DNA of 64,000 bases from Pseudoalteromonas luteoviolacea (GCF_018100925.1 NZ_JAGJEH010000002.1:682001-746000); one strand, 5' to 3'. Counted from the stretch's first letter, positions 47,605-58,194 are shown. The notes: a model not told the origin generated them from the sequence alone. Numbers and translations: made by a program.

Positions 47605-48227
47605 CTATCTAAGTATTCCTGATCGTAAAAAGTTCTGACCCAATGGGGCCGATAGGTGATCATCAATGTGATCGCCATACCATTTAACATGGCCTCTGGA
47701 AACCACATGATCACCGAGTAAAACAAATAATTATATTGAAGTGTTTGCCAATCATACTGGCCTAAAGACCAATAGTAGAAGCTTGTCAGCACTATTTTAC
47801 TCGCTGCAACAAGGCCTGCGCAAATGAAAGCACAAACAAAAATATAAATAAAAAAATGTCTAGGTAGGTAGTGGTAGCAAATAGCAAACAATGCATAACT
47901 TATATAAACAGGAATAATCCCCGTTAGAAGCCAAAAGGAGAAAAACTCAATTGAGCTTTCTGCAAATGCGTAATGGAGCAGTGAAGCGAGCAAAGTACTG
48001 AGTAAAGAAAGCCGCCACCCCAACACTAAGGTAACAGCTGTAATCGCTAAAATATGGATATCTAAAAACGGTAAAATTCCAGCCTTTACCTGCCATAAAA
48101 TAGCCATAACAAGTGCACAACATAAAACGCCTGTTTGTCTCTGCGGAGTTTTGAGCAACGCGAGAAATTGCGCTTTATCAAAACTGACTGCAAATGCGAG
48201 CAGACAAATTAGCGTTGTTGCCATCAA
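47601..48227 (-). CDS. CbiM/ECF-type predicted membrane permease (COG3235-like)
   Basis: 208 residues, nearly all hydrophobic, with six or seven spans. 'ILPFLDIHILAITAVTLVLGW' is the signature of the CbiM-like S-component group; the His in 'DIHIL' matches the metal-handling position of that family. A nickel/cobalt or vitamin uptake role is possible, but no ATPase or T-component gene is near. It overlaps rlmA by 4 bp. COG3235-type proteins are uncharacterised, so the substrate stays open. Confidence 0.7.
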   Translation of the reverse strand: MMATTLICLLAFAVSFDKAQFLALLKTPQRQTGVLCCALVMAILWQVKAGILPFLDIHILAITAVTLVLGWRLSLLSTLLASLLHYAFAESSIEFFSFWLLTGIIPVYISYALFAICYHYLPRHFFIYIFVCAFICAGLVAASKIVLTSFYYWSLGQYDWQTLQYNYLFYSVIMWFPEAMLNGMAITLMITYRPHWVRTFYDQEYLDR

Positions 48228-48265
48228 CTGTTACCTATATTTACTGGGTTAACTACCTTATGTGC

Positions 48266-49075
48266 TTAAACGTCAAAAGTGGCCCAAATTGGAGCGTGAT
48301 CTGACGGCTTTTCAATACCTCTAAGCTCATAGTCTATGTCGCTTTCGATACAAGATGACATCAGACTTTTAGTTGCGAGTACCACATCTATACGTAAACC
48401 ACGGTTATCATTAAAACCTTTAGAGCGATAGTCAAACCACGAATATTTATCTTGGGCGTCAGGTGTAAGCTCTCGGAAGGTATCTTTTAAACCCCAATCC
48501 ATAAGCGTTTTTAACCATTCGCGCTCTTCAGGTTGAAACGAACACTTGCCAGTTTTCAACCAACGTTTCATATTGGGCTCGCCAATGCCAATATCATCGT
48601 CCGTCGGGGAGATATTGATGTCACCCATAACAATAAGGTTAGCGTCTGGAGATTCATTCGTATTGAGGTGGGTCATTAAATCTTTATAAAATTGGCGTTT
48701 GTACGGGAATTTTGTTTCATGACTTATATTATCCCCCTGAGGGAAGTAGCCATTCATCACAGTCACTTCCTGACCATTATCGCTTTCAAATACACCAGTG
48801 ATCATACGTTTTTGTGCATCTTCTGTATCAGTCGCAAATCCTTTTTGAATAGATTTGGCTGGCTTTTTCGACATAAGCGCAACACCGTAATGGGCCTTCT
48901 GGCCATGAAAGTAGACGTGATAGCCCATTGCTTCGATGTCATCGACGGGAAATGCTTCATCGTGCACCTTGATTTCCTGTAAGCCGATTACATCTGGCTG
49001 GTGTTTGTCTATTAATGCTTGTAATTGGTGAAGTCTAGCTCTGAGGCCATTGATATTGAAGGAGATTATTTTCAT
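48266..49075 (-). CDS. xthA: Exonuclease III
   Basis: AP endonuclease and 3'-5' exonuclease for base-excision repair. 269 residues. Active-site motifs of the EEP superfamily are in place: N7 in '[10 protein letters not shown]', E34 in 'GLQEIKV', '[14 protein letters not shown]' with the Asp/Asn pair, and '[12 protein letters not shown]' with the catalytic His at the end. It is single, with a 38-bp gap to the membrane gene downstream and a 238-bp divergent gap to the next plus-strand gene. Confidence 0.97.
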   Translation of the reverse strand: MKIISFNINGLRARLHQLQALIDKHQPDVIGLQEIKVHDEAFPVDDIEAMGYHVYFHGQKAHYGVALMSKKPAKSIQKGFATDTEDAQKRMITGVFESDNGQEVTVMNGYFPQGDNISHETKFPYKRQFYKDLMTHLNTNESPDANLIVMGDINISPTDDDIGIGEPNMKRWLKTGKCSFQPEEREWLKTLMDWGLKDTFRELTPDAQDKYSWFDYRSKGFNDNRGLRIDVVLATKSLMSSCIESDIDYELRGIEKPSDHAPIWATFDV

Positions 49076-49313
49076 AAATAGGATTCGTCAATAAATAAAA
49101 TCGAGTGTATCACTTTTGCTGCCCAGATAGGTGAAAAGTTTACTGTTTCACGTCTATAGATTGTTAAATTTTGCGATCTATTTAAAGAGTTAAAGCGAGA
49201 CGATTATGAATATGTTAATTGATCATTAAATACTCAGAAAAGTTTAATTTTATCATTTACAGGTTGAAATCTGGTTATATAATGCGCAGCAATTCGTTCA
49301 TTTGAGGTAAATT

Positions 49314-49757
49314 ATGTTTAAGTCTTTCACTGTTGCAGCTCTTATTTCTCTAACGTCAACGACAGTTTTTGCATCTGAAGCACACAGCTTCAAAGCTGAT
49401 GACGCATCAACAATTTCTAGAGTGTGTGAAGTAGCGGCAAATCAGGGTCTAAGCGCAGCTCGTAAAGAAGGTGCACGACATGGTGTATTTATTTCTCGCT
49501 TTTCTGAAACCGTAAGATGTAATGGTGAAGATATTCGTACATTTGCTAAAACTCAAAGTGAAGTTCAAACAGAAAAACAAACTAGCAAATCAAAATTAGT
49601 TGCAAAAAATTCTTCAGTCGCAACTGAATTATGTATGAAGGCGGCTAAAGAGGGTATAGAAAGTTTAAAAGTATACCGTGGCCAAGCTAGAAGCCTTAAA
49701 TGTAATGATCTACCAGTTAAGCAGTTTGTTCAGCAAATAAACAAAACTGCACTGTAA
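49314..49757 (+). CDS. Small secreted protein with two cysteine-pair repeats (DUF3718-like)
   Basis: 147 residues with a signal peptide (MFKSFTVAALISLTSTTVFA). Two related units follow: 'ISRVCEVAANQG..VRCNGEDIRTFAK' (~35-81) and 'ATELCMKAAKEG..LKCNDLPVKQFVQ' (~102-142). Each has two cysteines about 25-30 residues apart and a conserved C-N-[GD] end. This fits DUF3718, short periplasmic proteins of unknown function common in Alteromonadales. It stands alone, with a terminator at 49782. Confidence 0.75.
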   Translation: MFKSFTVAALISLTSTTVFASEAHSFKADDASTISRVCEVAANQGLSAARKEGARHGVFISRFSETVRCNGEDIRTFAKTQSEVQTEKQTSKSKLVAKNSSVATELCMKAAKEGIESLKVYRGQARSLKCNDLPVKQFVQQINKTAL

Positions 49758-49781
49758 GTATAAAGATAAAATACTTAGATT

Positions 49782-49810
49782 AAGCCCAGCAAACTTGCTG
49801 GGCTTTTTGT
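49782..49810 (+). terminator. Intrinsic terminator after the DUF3718-like gene
   Basis: Stem AAGCCCAGCA/TGCTGGGCTT with an AACT loop and following T run. Confidence 0.9.
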
Positions 49811-49967
49811 TTTCCATACCTAAACTCCACTCTAAACTCTCGATTTTACCTAGTCGATTCGTTTACATTTTGTAAATTAAACCTCTCTTAAATGTGTTTT
49901 TATTGTTTTTTCTATGTGTTATAAAGGTTAAAAAGATGTTTTTAATACACTACGGAGAATAAAGATA

Positions 49968-52634
49968 ATGAGAAAGGGGATTACGCTAATTGCATCTGCA
50001 GTCGGTATTGCATTACTTGGGGGGGCAAGCCCAAGTTTTGCAAACGACAATGAAGTAGAACGTATTGAGATCACGGGATCACATATTAAACGTTCTGATT
50101 TAGAAGGGCCTTCACCAATCCAAACAATCTCGGCAGGAGATTTGGCTGCAACGGGCTCGACAGATTTAATAGGGGCTTTACAAAAATTACCAGTGGCTGG
50201 TGCTGGTACGTTTAGTACACAGGGCAACTCCAGTGATGACACCGCAAATGGCGGCTCAAGTGTTGCATTAAGAGGTTTAGGTGCGTCTTCAACGTTGGTT
50301 TTGATCAATGGTCGAAGAGTAGCGGTTAGCCCTTTTGCGAAAGATATTGAAACGTCTTTCGTTGATTTAAACACAATACCCGTTTCATCAGTAAAACGCA
50401 TTGACGTACTAAAAGATGGAGCGTCAGCAACCTATGGTTCAGATGCTGTTGCAGGTGTTATCAATATTATTTTACGTGACGATATTGATGGTTTTGAAAT
50501 TGCCGGCAAAATATCTGATACAGCTGATGGTGGAGCAGAAGAAGAAAATTTCACGTTACTATGGGGCAGCTCGACTGATAAGGGACATCACAACTTTTCA
50601 CTAGATTATTTTAAGCGTGGTGATGTTTTTTATGCTGATAGAGATTATGCGTCTACGGCAGATCAAAGATTTCGTGGTGGTAATAATGCACTGAGTTCAT
50701 CTGGTATCCCTGGAAGCATCGAAGTTGTACGAAGCCAACTCACAGATGCACAATGGGAAGCACTTCCAGTCACACGAGTCGAAGATGATGGAACGAAAGT
50801 AAGACAGACTATTTTTGCCGATGTGTGGGGCAATGATAAATGCCCGGAAAACATGATAATCGGTGATATTTGTCGTTATGATTATGCGCCTCATATGACA
50901 CTTATTCCGTCTACCGAACGGATCAGCTTTAACTACAATGGCGTTCAAGAGATCATGGACGGTGTGGAAGGATTTGCTGAGTTTTCAGCGCAACATACTT
51001 CCACGTTTATTCAAGGTGCAGCAAGTCCAAGTTTTACAGAATTGAATATGGCCGGGGACAACCCGAATCACCCATTGGCAGATCAGCCTGATCACTTCTT
51101 GCACGGCGTAGGTATTTCTATGCGACGACGTACAGTAGATATCGGTAACCGTAAAAAGGATGTAGATTCAGAGTATTACCGCGCTGTAATGGGAATGCGT
51201 GGTGAGTTTAAAGAGTGGGAGTGGGAGTTTGCTTACTCAGCCATCCGTTCAAGTGCGGTTGAAAAAGGCTTTGATGGTTTTCCTAATAAGCTAAGAGCAC
51301 AGGCTGAAATAGACAACGGTAACTGGAACCCATTTGAGCCAAGCCAAAATTCTCAAGCCACTTTAGATAGAATTGAAACAACCACAATGCGTTACGGTGC
51401 ATCAACAATGCAGTCATTTGACGCGACAGTCTCTGGTGAGCTTTTCGAACTCGGTGATGGCTATGTGGCCGCAGCATTTGGTTTAGAGCATCGTTATGAA
51501 AAAATCGAGGATAATCCTGACAGTCAGTACTTGAATGGTGAAATATTTGGTACTGAAGCAACGCAAGCAAATGGGGATAGAGACAATACCGCTTTATTTG
51601 CCGAATTTATCGTACCAGCCACTGAAAATTTAGAACTACAATTGGCACTTCGTTATGAAGATTACAGTGATTTTGGTAACACAACAGATCCAAAAGTTGC
51701 TTTCCGTTGGACACCAATAGAAGAAATTGTTGTGCGTGGTTCTTGGGGCACCGCATTTAGAGCACCATCACTGGTACAGCTCCACTTAGGTAGAACTGAT
51801 GAATCACCAAGTGTGATTGACCGAGAGCGCTGTAAAATTACCAAGGATCCTTTGGATTGTGAGCCGTTTGAATACACGGCTGAAGTGGCCGGTAATAAAA
51901 ACCTACAGCCAGAAGAGTCTACAAACTATAACTTAGGTATCGTTTGGCAGGCTACAGATGACTTTAGTGTGGGTGTTGATTACTGGAATTACGATCAGGA
52001 TAACTTAATTAAGAAAATAGGTGCTCAAGATATTGTCGACTGTTGTGGTGATGACCCTAAATTAGTTGTGCGTGAAGCGAGTACTGGTGGTACGCCTGGG
52101 CGTATTCGACTGATCAACGATACTTTTGTCAATATTGGTGGCAGAAAGACAGATGGTATCGATGTTGATTTAGAATATCGACTTCCGACAAAAGACATGG
52201 GTGAATTTAAGTTTGGATATAACGTAACTTATGTTTTGAACTTTGACGAAGAGCTTATTCGAACGGATGAAAATGGCAATTCGGTTTCGGTTATCGAAGA
52301 TGAAAATGGTGAATACCAACATCCAGATCTGCGTTGGAATGCACGTGTTGATTGGGCACTTGATGATTGGGTAGCAAACTTCAGTGTTAATTACATCAAC
52401 TCTTACAATGATCTGGCGGATAGCGATGGAAATAAGTTTGAGATAGATTCTTGGACAACAATAGATACCAGTGTTACTTATATTGGTTATGAGCAGTTAA
52501 CTGTGACTGTCGGTGCAGCTAACCTGACGAATGAAGAAGCACCATTTGCACCTTCTGAGTCCATGGGTGTTGACAATAAAACGCATAGTATATTGGGCCG
52601 TCAGGCTTACTTGAAGTTCGCTTATAAGTTTTAA
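49968..52634 (+). CDS. TonB-dependent outer-membrane receptor
   Basis: 888 residues. The signal peptide ends at '…SFAND', a TonB-box-like 'EVERIEITGSHIKRSDLEG' follows, and the plug domain has 'GSSVALRGLGASSTLVLINGRR' and 'RIDVLKDGASATYGSDAVAGVINI'. The large C-terminal beta barrel has 'EESTNYNLGIVWQ' and the terminal aromatic 'GRQAYLKFAYKF'. No N-terminal signalling extension is present. The long 'GSHIKR' plug resembles receptors for oligosaccharides or peptides in Alteromonadales more than siderophore receptors, but the substrate is not determined. Single gene with its own terminator; substrate genes are not adjacent. Confidence 0.93.
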   Translation: MRKGITLIASAVGIALLGGASPSFANDNEVERIEITGSHIKRSDLEGPSPIQTISAGDLAATGSTDLIGALQKLPVAGAGTFSTQGNSSDDTANGGSSVALRGLGASSTLVLINGRRVAVSPFAKDIETSFVDLNTIPVSSVKRIDVLKDGASATYGSDAVAGVINIILRDDIDGFEIAGKISDTADGGAEEENFTLLWGSSTDKGHHNFSLDYFKRGDVFYADRDYASTADQRFRGGNNALSSSGIPGSIEVVRSQLTDAQWEALPVTRVEDDGTKVRQTIFADVWGNDKCPENMIIGDICRYDYAPHMTLIPSTERISFNYNGVQEIMDGVEGFAEFSAQHTSTFIQGAASPSFTELNMAGDNPNHPLADQPDHFLHGVGISMRRRTVDIGNRKKDVDSEYYRAVMGMRGEFKEWEWEFAYSAIRSSAVEKGFDGFPNKLRAQAEIDNGNWNPFEPSQNSQATLDRIETTTMRYGASTMQSFDATVSGELFELGDGYVAAAFGLEHRYEKIEDNPDSQYLNGEIFGTEATQANGDRDNTALFAEFIVPATENLELQLALRYEDYSDFGNTTDPKVAFRWTPIEEIVVRGSWGTAFRAPSLVQLHLGRTDESPSVIDRERCKITKDPLDCEPFEYTAEVAGNKNLQPEESTNYNLGIVWQATDDFSVGVDYWNYDQDNLIKKIGAQDIVDCCGDDPKLVVREASTGGTPGRIRLINDTFVNIGGRKTDGIDVDLEYRLPTKDMGEFKFGYNVTYVLNFDEELIRTDENGNSVSVIEDENGEYQHPDLRWNARVDWALDDWVANFSVNYINSYNDLADSDGNKFEIDSWTTIDTSVTYIGYEQLTVTVGAANLTNEEAPFAPSESMGVDNKTHSILGRQAYLKFAYKF

Positions 52635-52651
52635 ATAGAACTAAATCTCTC

Positions 52652-52691
52652 AAACGCCCGGTAAAACTGTCAGTTTTATCGGGCGTTTTGT
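52652..52691 (+). terminator. Intrinsic terminator after the TonB receptor
   Basis: A long stem AAACGCCCGgTAAAACTG / CAGTTTTAtCGGGCGTTT (one mismatch) is followed by TTG. It ends the receptor transcript. Confidence 0.88.
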
Positions 52692-52810
52692 GTTTTGATG
52701 CTATGCATCTGTATTGAATGAGTTCAGAGTTAAAATCTTATCGTGATTTTTCTTCAACAATTCTCACATCAAACCTATGCTTACTCCTAAGACATTAAGA
52801 GATAAATATT

Positions 52811-53077
52811 ATGCATTCAAGCAGGTTTATAGTGACGGGCGTAGTGCAAGGAGTCGGATTTAGGTATCACACAAAGATAAAAGCTTCCGCATTAGGGCTA
52901 GTTGGTTACGCAAAGAATTTACCGGATAGAAGTGTTGAAGTGATAGCGACTGGGCACATTGAAAAAATTTCAGAGCTAGCATCTTGGCTGGAAAAAGGGC
53001 CGACAATGGCAAAGGTTGATTCAGTGAAGAGAGAAGATATTGACGTGGAAATGTCAGAAAACTTCGAAATATTTTAA
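52811..53077 (+). CDS. Acylphosphatase
   Basis: 88 residues. The acylphosphatase signature is complete: 'VVQGVGFRYHTK' with the phosphate-binding loop and R23, and N41 in 'GYAKNLPDRSVEV', the residue that positions the catalytic water. It hydrolyses acyl phosphates such as acetyl phosphate or 1,3-bisphosphoglycerate in the cytoplasm. Both metabolites are made by enzymes encoded in this window (AckA/Pta, Gap), though location here proves nothing. Convergent with gltA across a shared terminator. Confidence 0.9.
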   Translation: MHSSRFIVTGVVQGVGFRYHTKIKASALGLVGYAKNLPDRSVEVIATGHIEKISELASWLEKGPTMAKVDSVKREDIDVEMSENFEIF

Positions 53078-53173
53078 ATATTATTTATTTTTTTTGGATG
53101 CGATGGGGTGCTTTCTTTGTACATTATTCTATACGTTTTTAGGTGGAGGGTAAAAATAATACAGTTTTCAAAT

Positions 53174-53203
53174 AAAAAAAGAGGCTGTTTAGCCTCTTTT
53201 TTT
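53174..53203. terminator. Bidirectional terminator between acylphosphatase and gltA
   Basis: Perfect symmetric hairpin: A7-GAGGCT, loop GTTT, AGCCTC-T7. It works for either strand. Confidence 0.95.
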
Positions 53204-53219
53204 CAATAATCATGAACGA

Positions 53220-54506
53220 TTAACGCTCACCTTGGCCTTTATAATCGCGCGCTGTGTAGCCAGTGTATAGCTGACGAGGGCGACCAATTTTGTGACCAGC
53301 TTGAGAAAGCATTTCATTCCAGTGAGAGATCCAACCAACAGTACGAGACATTGCAAAGATCACTGTGAACATGCTTGTAGGGATACCAATCGCTTTAAGA
53401 ATGATACCTGAGTAGAAGTCTACGTTCGGGTATAGTTTCTTCTCAATGAAGTACGGGTCTTCAAGCGCAATTTGCTCAAGTTTCATTGCAACGTCTAGCA
53501 GTGGATCTTGAATATTTAGCTCTTTAAGTACTTCATGACAAGTTTGACGCATTACTGTAGCACGTGGGTCAAAGTTCTTGTAAACACGGTGACCAAAGCC
53601 CATTAGGCGGAACGGGTCGTTCTTGTCTTTTGCTTTTGCTACGTACTCGTCGATACGATCAACAGAGCCAATTTCTTCAAGCATTGTTAGACATGCTTCG
53701 TTTGCACCACCGTGCGCTGGGCCCCATAGTGAAGCAATACCAGCAGCAATACATGCGTATGGGTTTGCACCTGAAGAGCCTGCAAGACGTACAGTTGACG
53801 TAGATGCATTTTGCTCATGGTCAGCGTGAAGCATGAAAATACGATCCATTGCTTTAGCTAATACAGGGCTAACTTTGTATTCTTCAGCTGGTACAGAGAA
53901 CATCATATGTAGGAAGTTTTCTGCATAGCTAAGGTCGTTACGAGGGTAAACAAACGGCTGGCCTACATTGTACTTGTATGCCATAGCTGCAATAGTTGGA
54001 AGTTTTGCAACTAACTTAGTTGCACAACGCATACGCTGCTCTGAGTCTGAAATATCCAAATCATCGTGATAGAAAGATGAAAGCGCACCCACTACACCGC
54101 ATAGCATTGCCATAGGGTGAGAATCAACACGGAAGCCTTGGAAGAATGCTGCAATCTTCTCGTGCATCATAGTGTTACGAGTGATCTCGTCAGAGAAAGT
54201 ACTTAGCTGCTCTGCGTTTGGTAGTTCACCGTTTAATAGTAAATAGCAAAGCTCAATGTAGTTTGAGTTTTCTGCAAGTTGTTCGATCGGGTAGCCGCGG
54301 TGAAGAAGTACACCTTTTGCACCATCAATGTAAGTAATAGATGATTCACAAGAGCCAGTCGACATGAAACCAGGGTCGTATGTGAAGAAGCCGTGGGCAC
54401 CTAACGTACGAACGTCGATAACGTCTTGGCCTGCTGTGCCAGAGTGGATCGGTAGTTCGATTGGATCGTGCCCATCAATATGGACTGTGGCTTTCTTATC
54501 TGCCAT
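53220..54506 (-). CDS. gltA: Citrate synthase (type II, hexameric)
   Basis: Condenses acetyl-CoA and oxaloacetate, the first TCA step. 428 residues, the length of the E. coli hexameric NADH-inhibited enzyme. Conserved motifs: '[17 protein letters not shown]', '[15 protein letters not shown]' with an active His, '[10 protein letters not shown]' and 'GFGHRVYKN' with the other His, and 'VDFYSGIIL' with the Asp. It is divergent from sdhCDAB, the classic gammaproteobacterial layout; both promoters lie in 54507-54885. Confidence 0.98.
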   Translation of the reverse strand: MADKKATVHIDGHDPIELPIHSGTAGQDVIDVRTLGAHGFFTYDPGFMSTGSCESSITYIDGAKGVLLHRGYPIEQLAENSNYIELCYLLLNGELPNAEQLSTFSDEITRNTMMHEKIAAFFQGFRVDSHPMAMLCGVVGALSSFYHDDLDISDSEQRMRCATKLVAKLPTIAAMAYKYNVGQPFVYPRNDLSYAENFLHMMFSVPAEEYKVSPVLAKAMDRIFMLHADHEQNASTSTVRLAGSSGANPYACIAAGIASLWGPAHGGANEACLTMLEEIGSVDRIDEYVAKAKDKNDPFRLMGFGHRVYKNFDPRATVMRQTCHEVLKELNIQDPLLDVAMKLEQIALEDPYFIEKKLYPNVDFYSGIILKAIGIPTSMFTVIFAMSRTVGWISHWNEMLSQAGHKIGRPRQLYTGYTARDYKGQGER

Positions 54507-54885
54507 CTATCTTATCTCCTATGAAATAACAACATTCTGATTGTTATGTTGTGATACTAATGTTAAGCAAATTCAGATCATTGTAACTTATAAATGGGGT
54601 GAAAAGTCAATTTTTCTAAGAATTATGCAAAAATGTATAATAAGTATTCTAACCAGATTAAATATTATACCATTGGCTAATTCGCAAGCGTACGAAACTA
54701 AACAAGAATTGTAAAAACACGCATAGCCTTATATACTGTCAACGGTTTTATACCGTGTCGTCTGTGGGTAAACCTATTTTTACATCGAAGTTTTACAGGC
54801 AAGTGATCTTTTAAGTGTTTAAACAGGTTTATCTAGAGTGTGCCATTTGTGCATGTCGTGCAAGTGGGTTGATAAAAACAAGTAG
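54507..54885. other. Divergent gltA/sdhC control region
   Basis: 379 bp without genes. It carries a candidate sdhC promoter (TTGTAA 54709-54714, TATACT 54732-54737) and a small hairpin ACGGT/ACCGT at 54742-54756. The gltA side is very A/T-rich, but I found no clean -10/-35 pair on the minus strand. Confidence 0.45.
54709..54737 (+). promoter_or_regulatory. Candidate sigma-70 promoter for sdhCDAB
   Basis: TTGTAA and TATACT separated by 17 bp, with the expected start near 54744 and a leader of roughly 140 nt before sdhC. It is a match by eye only. Confidence 0.45.
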
Positions 54886-55299
54886 ATGAAGCTCTTATCG
54901 AGCAAAGATGGGCAAGTAACTGTGAAAAAGCAAAGACCTGTAAATCTAGATCTTACGACTATATCTATGCCAGCAACGGCAAAGGCGTCGATCTTACATC
55001 GTGTCACTGGTGTCGCGTTGTTCTTCGCGTTGACTTTTGTCATTTGGGCGTGGTCTGAATCTCTCTCTTCTCCTGAAGGTTTTGAATTTGTGAAAGGGCT
55101 AATGACTGGCTTTATTGCGAAATTCATTGCGTGGGGCACCTTGGCTGTATTGTCTTACCACATCATTGGCGGTATCCGTCACATGATCCAAGACATGGGC
55201 CACTGGGAAGAGTTAGAGTCGGGCAATGCAAGTGCTAAAATTGCAATCGCCATTTGGGTAATCGTTGCGATTCTTGGTGGAGTGTGGATATGGTCTTAA
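54886..55299 (+). CDS. sdhC: Succinate dehydrogenase cytochrome b556 subunit
   Basis: Membrane anchor of complex II. 'KKQRPVNLDLTTISMPATAKASILHRVTG' at the N terminus matches SdhC, with S and R of 'SILHRVTG' at the quinone site. Three hydrophobic spans follow, with the heme-ligand His in 'LSYHIIGGIRHM'. ATG 54886 gives 137 residues. GTG 54922 would give 125, closer to the E. coli length and starting right at the conserved 'VKKQRPVNLDL'; the true start is uncertain. The last 10 bp overlap sdhD. Confidence 0.93.
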   Translation: MKLLSSKDGQVTVKKQRPVNLDLTTISMPATAKASILHRVTGVALFFALTFVIWAWSESLSSPEGFEFVKGLMTGFIAKFIAWGTLAVLSYHIIGGIRHMIQDMGHWEELESGNASAKIAIAIWVIVAILGGVWIWS

Positions 55300-55637
55300 A
55301 TCAAGCAACTCTGAAACGTGATGGTGTACAAGATTATGTATCACTTCGCGCAACAGCATTAATTATTGCAGCATATGCTGTATTTATCGTGGGCTACTTA
55401 GCGTTAACTCCTGAATTAACGTATGAAGCGTGGACTGGGTTATTTGACAACCTAGCCATGAAAGCTGCAACTATGATTACACTCGTTTGTATTATGGTTC
55501 ATACTCGTATTGGTCTTTGGCAGGTTTTAACTGACTACGTCAACTGTGCAACAATGCGTTCAGTTTTAGGCTTTGTATTAAATCTAATGGCACTTGCATA
55601 TGTTGCTGTTGGTTTGTTTGTTCTGTGGGGTGTTTAA
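55290..55637 (+). CDS. sdhD: Succinate dehydrogenase membrane anchor subunit
   Basis: 115 residues from the ATG at 55290, which overlaps the sdhC stop by 10 bp; the frame extends back to 55254, but that part is inside sdhC. Three membrane spans; 'VHTRIGLWQVLTDYV' contains the heme ligand and ubiquinone-site Asp/Tyr region of SdhD. Together with SdhC it anchors SdhAB and passes electrons to quinone. The next start (GTG of sdhA) follows immediately after its stop. Confidence 0.93.
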   Translation: MVLNQATLKRDGVQDYVSLRATALIIAAYAVFIVGYLALTPELTYEAWTGLFDNLAMKAATMITLVCIMVHTRIGLWQVLTDYVNCATMRSVLGFVLNLMALAYVAVGLFVLWGV

Positions 55638-57410
55638 GTGAAATATAATGTCCGTGAATTTGATGCTGTAGTTGTCGGAGCCGGCGGTGCGGGTATGCGT
55701 GCTGCACTTGCTATTTCTGAGTCAGGCAAGACATGTGCTCTTATCTCTAAAGTATTCCCAACTCGTTCTCACACAGTTTCTGCGCAAGGTGGTATTACAG
55801 TAGCACTTGGTAATTCTCATGAAGATAACTGGGAATGGCACATGTACGATACTGTCAAAGGTTCTGATTACATCGGTGACCAAGACGCTATCGAGTACAT
55901 GACTAAAACGGGTCCAGAAGCTATTACTGAATTAGAAAACATGGGTCTACCATTTTCACGTTTTGAAAATGGCCGTGTTTATCAGCGTCCTTTCGGTGGT
56001 CAGTCTAAAAACTTTGGTGGTGAACAGGCTGCGCGTACAGCGGCAGCTGCTGACCGTACTGGTCACGCGTTACTTCACTGTCTATACCAGCAAAATGTTA
56101 AAAACAAGACAAACGTATTCTCTGAGTGGTATGCATTAGACCTTGTTAAAAATGACAAGGGTGATGTAGTTGGTGTTACTGCGATCGAAATCGAAACTGG
56201 TGAAGTAGTTTACTTCAAGTCTAAAGCTGTTGTATTAGCGACAGGCGGTGCAGGTCGTATTTACGCGTCAACAACCAATGCACACATCAATACTGGTGAC
56301 GGTGTTGGTATGGCGGTTCGTGCAGGCATCGGCATGCAAGACATGGAGATGTGGCAGTTCCACCCAACAGGTATTGCAGGCGCAGGTACGCTTGTAACTG
56401 AAGGTTGTCGTGGTGAAGGTGGTTACCTTCTAAATAAAGACGGCGAGCGTTTCATGGAACGTTATGCGCCTAACGCAAAAGACCTTGCTGGTCGTGACGT
56501 TGTAGCACGTGCAATGATGACTGAGATCCGTGAAGGTCGTGGTTGTGACGGCCCGTGGGGTACTCACATTAAGCTTAAGCTTGACCACTTAGGTGAAGAA
56601 ATGCTTAACCTACGTCTTCCAGGTGTTTGTGATCTGTCTAAGACATTTGCTCACGTAGATCCTGCTGAAGAGCCAATTCCGGTAATCCCTACATGTCACT
56701 ACATGATGGGTGGTGTACCTACTAACGTAAATGGTCAGGTGCTAGACGTAGATAGCAATGGAAATGAGCGTATTGTAGAAGGTCTATTTGCAGTAGGTGA
56801 AATCGCTTGTGTATCTGTACACGGCGCGAACCGTTTGGGTGGTAACTCACTGCTTGACTTAGTTGTATTTGGCCGTGCTGCGGGTAACTTCTTAGGCACT
56901 TACTTGAAAGACTTTGAGTCAACTGGTGAAGCTTCTAAAGACGATGTTGATGAAGCGTTTGCTCGCTACAATCGTTGGGAATCATCAGAAGTTGGCAAAG
57001 GCGAAGACCCAGTTCAAATCAAGAAAGATTTGCAAGAGTGTATGCAGCTTAACTTCTCGGTATTCCGTGAAGGTGATGCAATGGCTGACGGTCTTAAAGA
57101 ACTTAAAGAGATCCGTGACCGTCTTCAGTATGCACGCCTTGACGACAAGTCAACTGAGTTCAACACACAGCGTATCGAGTGCTTAGAACTTGATAACCTT
57201 ATGGAAACAGCGTATTCGACAGCCGTTGCTGCAAACTTCCGTACAGAAAGCCGTGGTGCTCACTCTAGATTTGACTTCCCAGAGCGTGATGATGAGAACT
57301 GGCTATGCCACTCAATGTATCACCCACAAAGTGAGTCAATGACAAAGCGTGATGTTAACTTTGCGCCGACTACGCGTGAAGCATTCCCACCTAAAGCTCG
57401 TACGTACTAG
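55638..57410 (+). CDS. sdhA: Succinate dehydrogenase flavoprotein subunit
   Basis: Oxidises succinate to fumarate with covalent FAD. 590 residues from a GTG start, with GGGG upstream. The dinucleotide fold '[14 protein letters not shown]' is at 11-24, and H45 in '[11 protein letters not shown]' carries the covalent FAD. '[21 protein letters not shown]' and '[21 protein letters not shown]' are the substrate and FAD regions, with active-site Arg in '[11 protein letters not shown]'. Third gene of sdhCDAB, directly abutting sdhD and 10 bp before sdhB. Confidence 0.99.
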   Translation: MKYNVREFDAVVVGAGGAGMRAALAISESGKTCALISKVFPTRSHTVSAQGGITVALGNSHEDNWEWHMYDTVKGSDYIGDQDAIEYMTKTGPEAITELENMGLPFSRFENGRVYQRPFGGQSKNFGGEQAARTAAAADRTGHALLHCLYQQNVKNKTNVFSEWYALDLVKNDKGDVVGVTAIEIETGEVVYFKSKAVVLATGGAGRIYASTTNAHINTGDGVGMAVRAGIGMQDMEMWQFHPTGIAGAGTLVTEGCRGEGGYLLNKDGERFMERYAPNAKDLAGRDVVARAMMTEIREGRGCDGPWGTHIKLKLDHLGEEMLNLRLPGVCDLSKTFAHVDPAEEPIPVIPTCHYMMGGVPTNVNGQVLDVDSNGNERIVEGLFAVGEIACVSVHGANRLGGNSLLDLVVFGRAAGNFLGTYLKDFESTGEASKDDVDEAFARYNRWESSEVGKGEDPVQIKKDLQECMQLNFSVFREGDAMADGLKELKEIRDRLQYARLDDKSTEFNTQRIECLELDNLMETAYSTAVAANFRTESRGAHSRFDFPERDDENWLCHSMYHPQSESMTKRDVNFAPTTREAFPPKARTY

Positions 57411-57420
57411 GAGTTAAACG

Positions 57421-58146
57421 ATGGCAACAGCAACTTTAGAATTATCTGTTTATCGTTACAACCCAGATGTTGATACTGCACCTCGTATGCAGGAATACAA
57501 ACTTGAGGTTGAAGAAGGCCGTGACATGATGGTGCTTGATGCACTACTTATGTTGAAAGAGCAAGACTCAACACTTTCTTTCCGTCGTTCATGTCGTGAA
57601 GGTGTATGTGGTTCTGATGGCGTAAACATGAATGGTAAAAATGGCCTTGCATGTATTACACCACTGTCAGCTCTACAAAAGAACGGCAAAGGTAAAATTA
57701 TCATTCGTCCATTACCTGGTCTTCCAGTAATTCGTGACTTGGTAATTGACATGAGTCAGTTCTACACTCAATACGAAAAAGTAAAACCTTACTTGATCAA
57801 TGATAAGCCAACAGGCGGTGAAGAGCGTCTTCAAAGTCTTGAAGATCGTGAAAAGCTTGATGGTTTATATGAGTGTATTTTATGTGCATGTTGTTCAACT
57901 TCATGCCCATCATTCTGGTGGAACCCAGATAAATTTATCGGTCCTGCTGGACTTCTTCATGCGTACCGTTTCTTGGCTGATAGCCGCGACACGGCAACTG
58001 AAGAGCGTTTGGCTGGTCTTGATGACGCGTTCAGCGTATTCCGTTGTCACAGTATCATGAACTGTGTTAGCGTTTGTCCGAAAGGTTTGAATCCAACCAA
58101 AGCAATTGGACATATTAAATCTATGCTATTAAACCGTTCGGTTTAA
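57421..58146 (+). CDS. sdhB: Succinate dehydrogenase iron-sulfur subunit
   Basis: Carries electrons from FAD to quinone through three clusters. 241 residues. The 2Fe-2S set is 'SCREGVCGSDGVNMNGKNGLAC', the 4Fe-4S set is 'CILCACCSTSC', and the 3Fe-4S set is 'CHSIMNCVSVCPKGLNP'. All cysteines expected are present. It follows sdhA by 10 bp and ends the sdh operon at the terminator 58163-58194. Confidence 0.99.
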   Translation: MATATLELSVYRYNPDVDTAPRMQEYKLEVEEGRDMMVLDALLMLKEQDSTLSFRRSCREGVCGSDGVNMNGKNGLACITPLSALQKNGKGKIIIRPLPGLPVIRDLVIDMSQFYTQYEKVKPYLINDKPTGGEERLQSLEDREKLDGLYECILCACCSTSCPSFWWNPDKFIGPAGLLHAYRFLADSRDTATEERLAGLDDAFSVFRCHSIMNCVSVCPKGLNPTKAIGHIKSMLLNRSV

Positions 58147-58162
58147 AGCTTAGTATTATCTT

Positions 58163-58194
58163 AAGATGGCATGCATGACATGCCATCTTGTTTT
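58163..58194 (+). terminator. Terminator between sdhB and sucA
   Basis: An 11-bp perfect stem AAGATGGCATG/CATGCCATCTT, 5-nt loop, then GTTTTCGTTT. Partial read-through into sucAB would couple the two units. The sucA promoter, if any, must lie in the ~45 bp after it or be internal. Confidence 0.85.
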
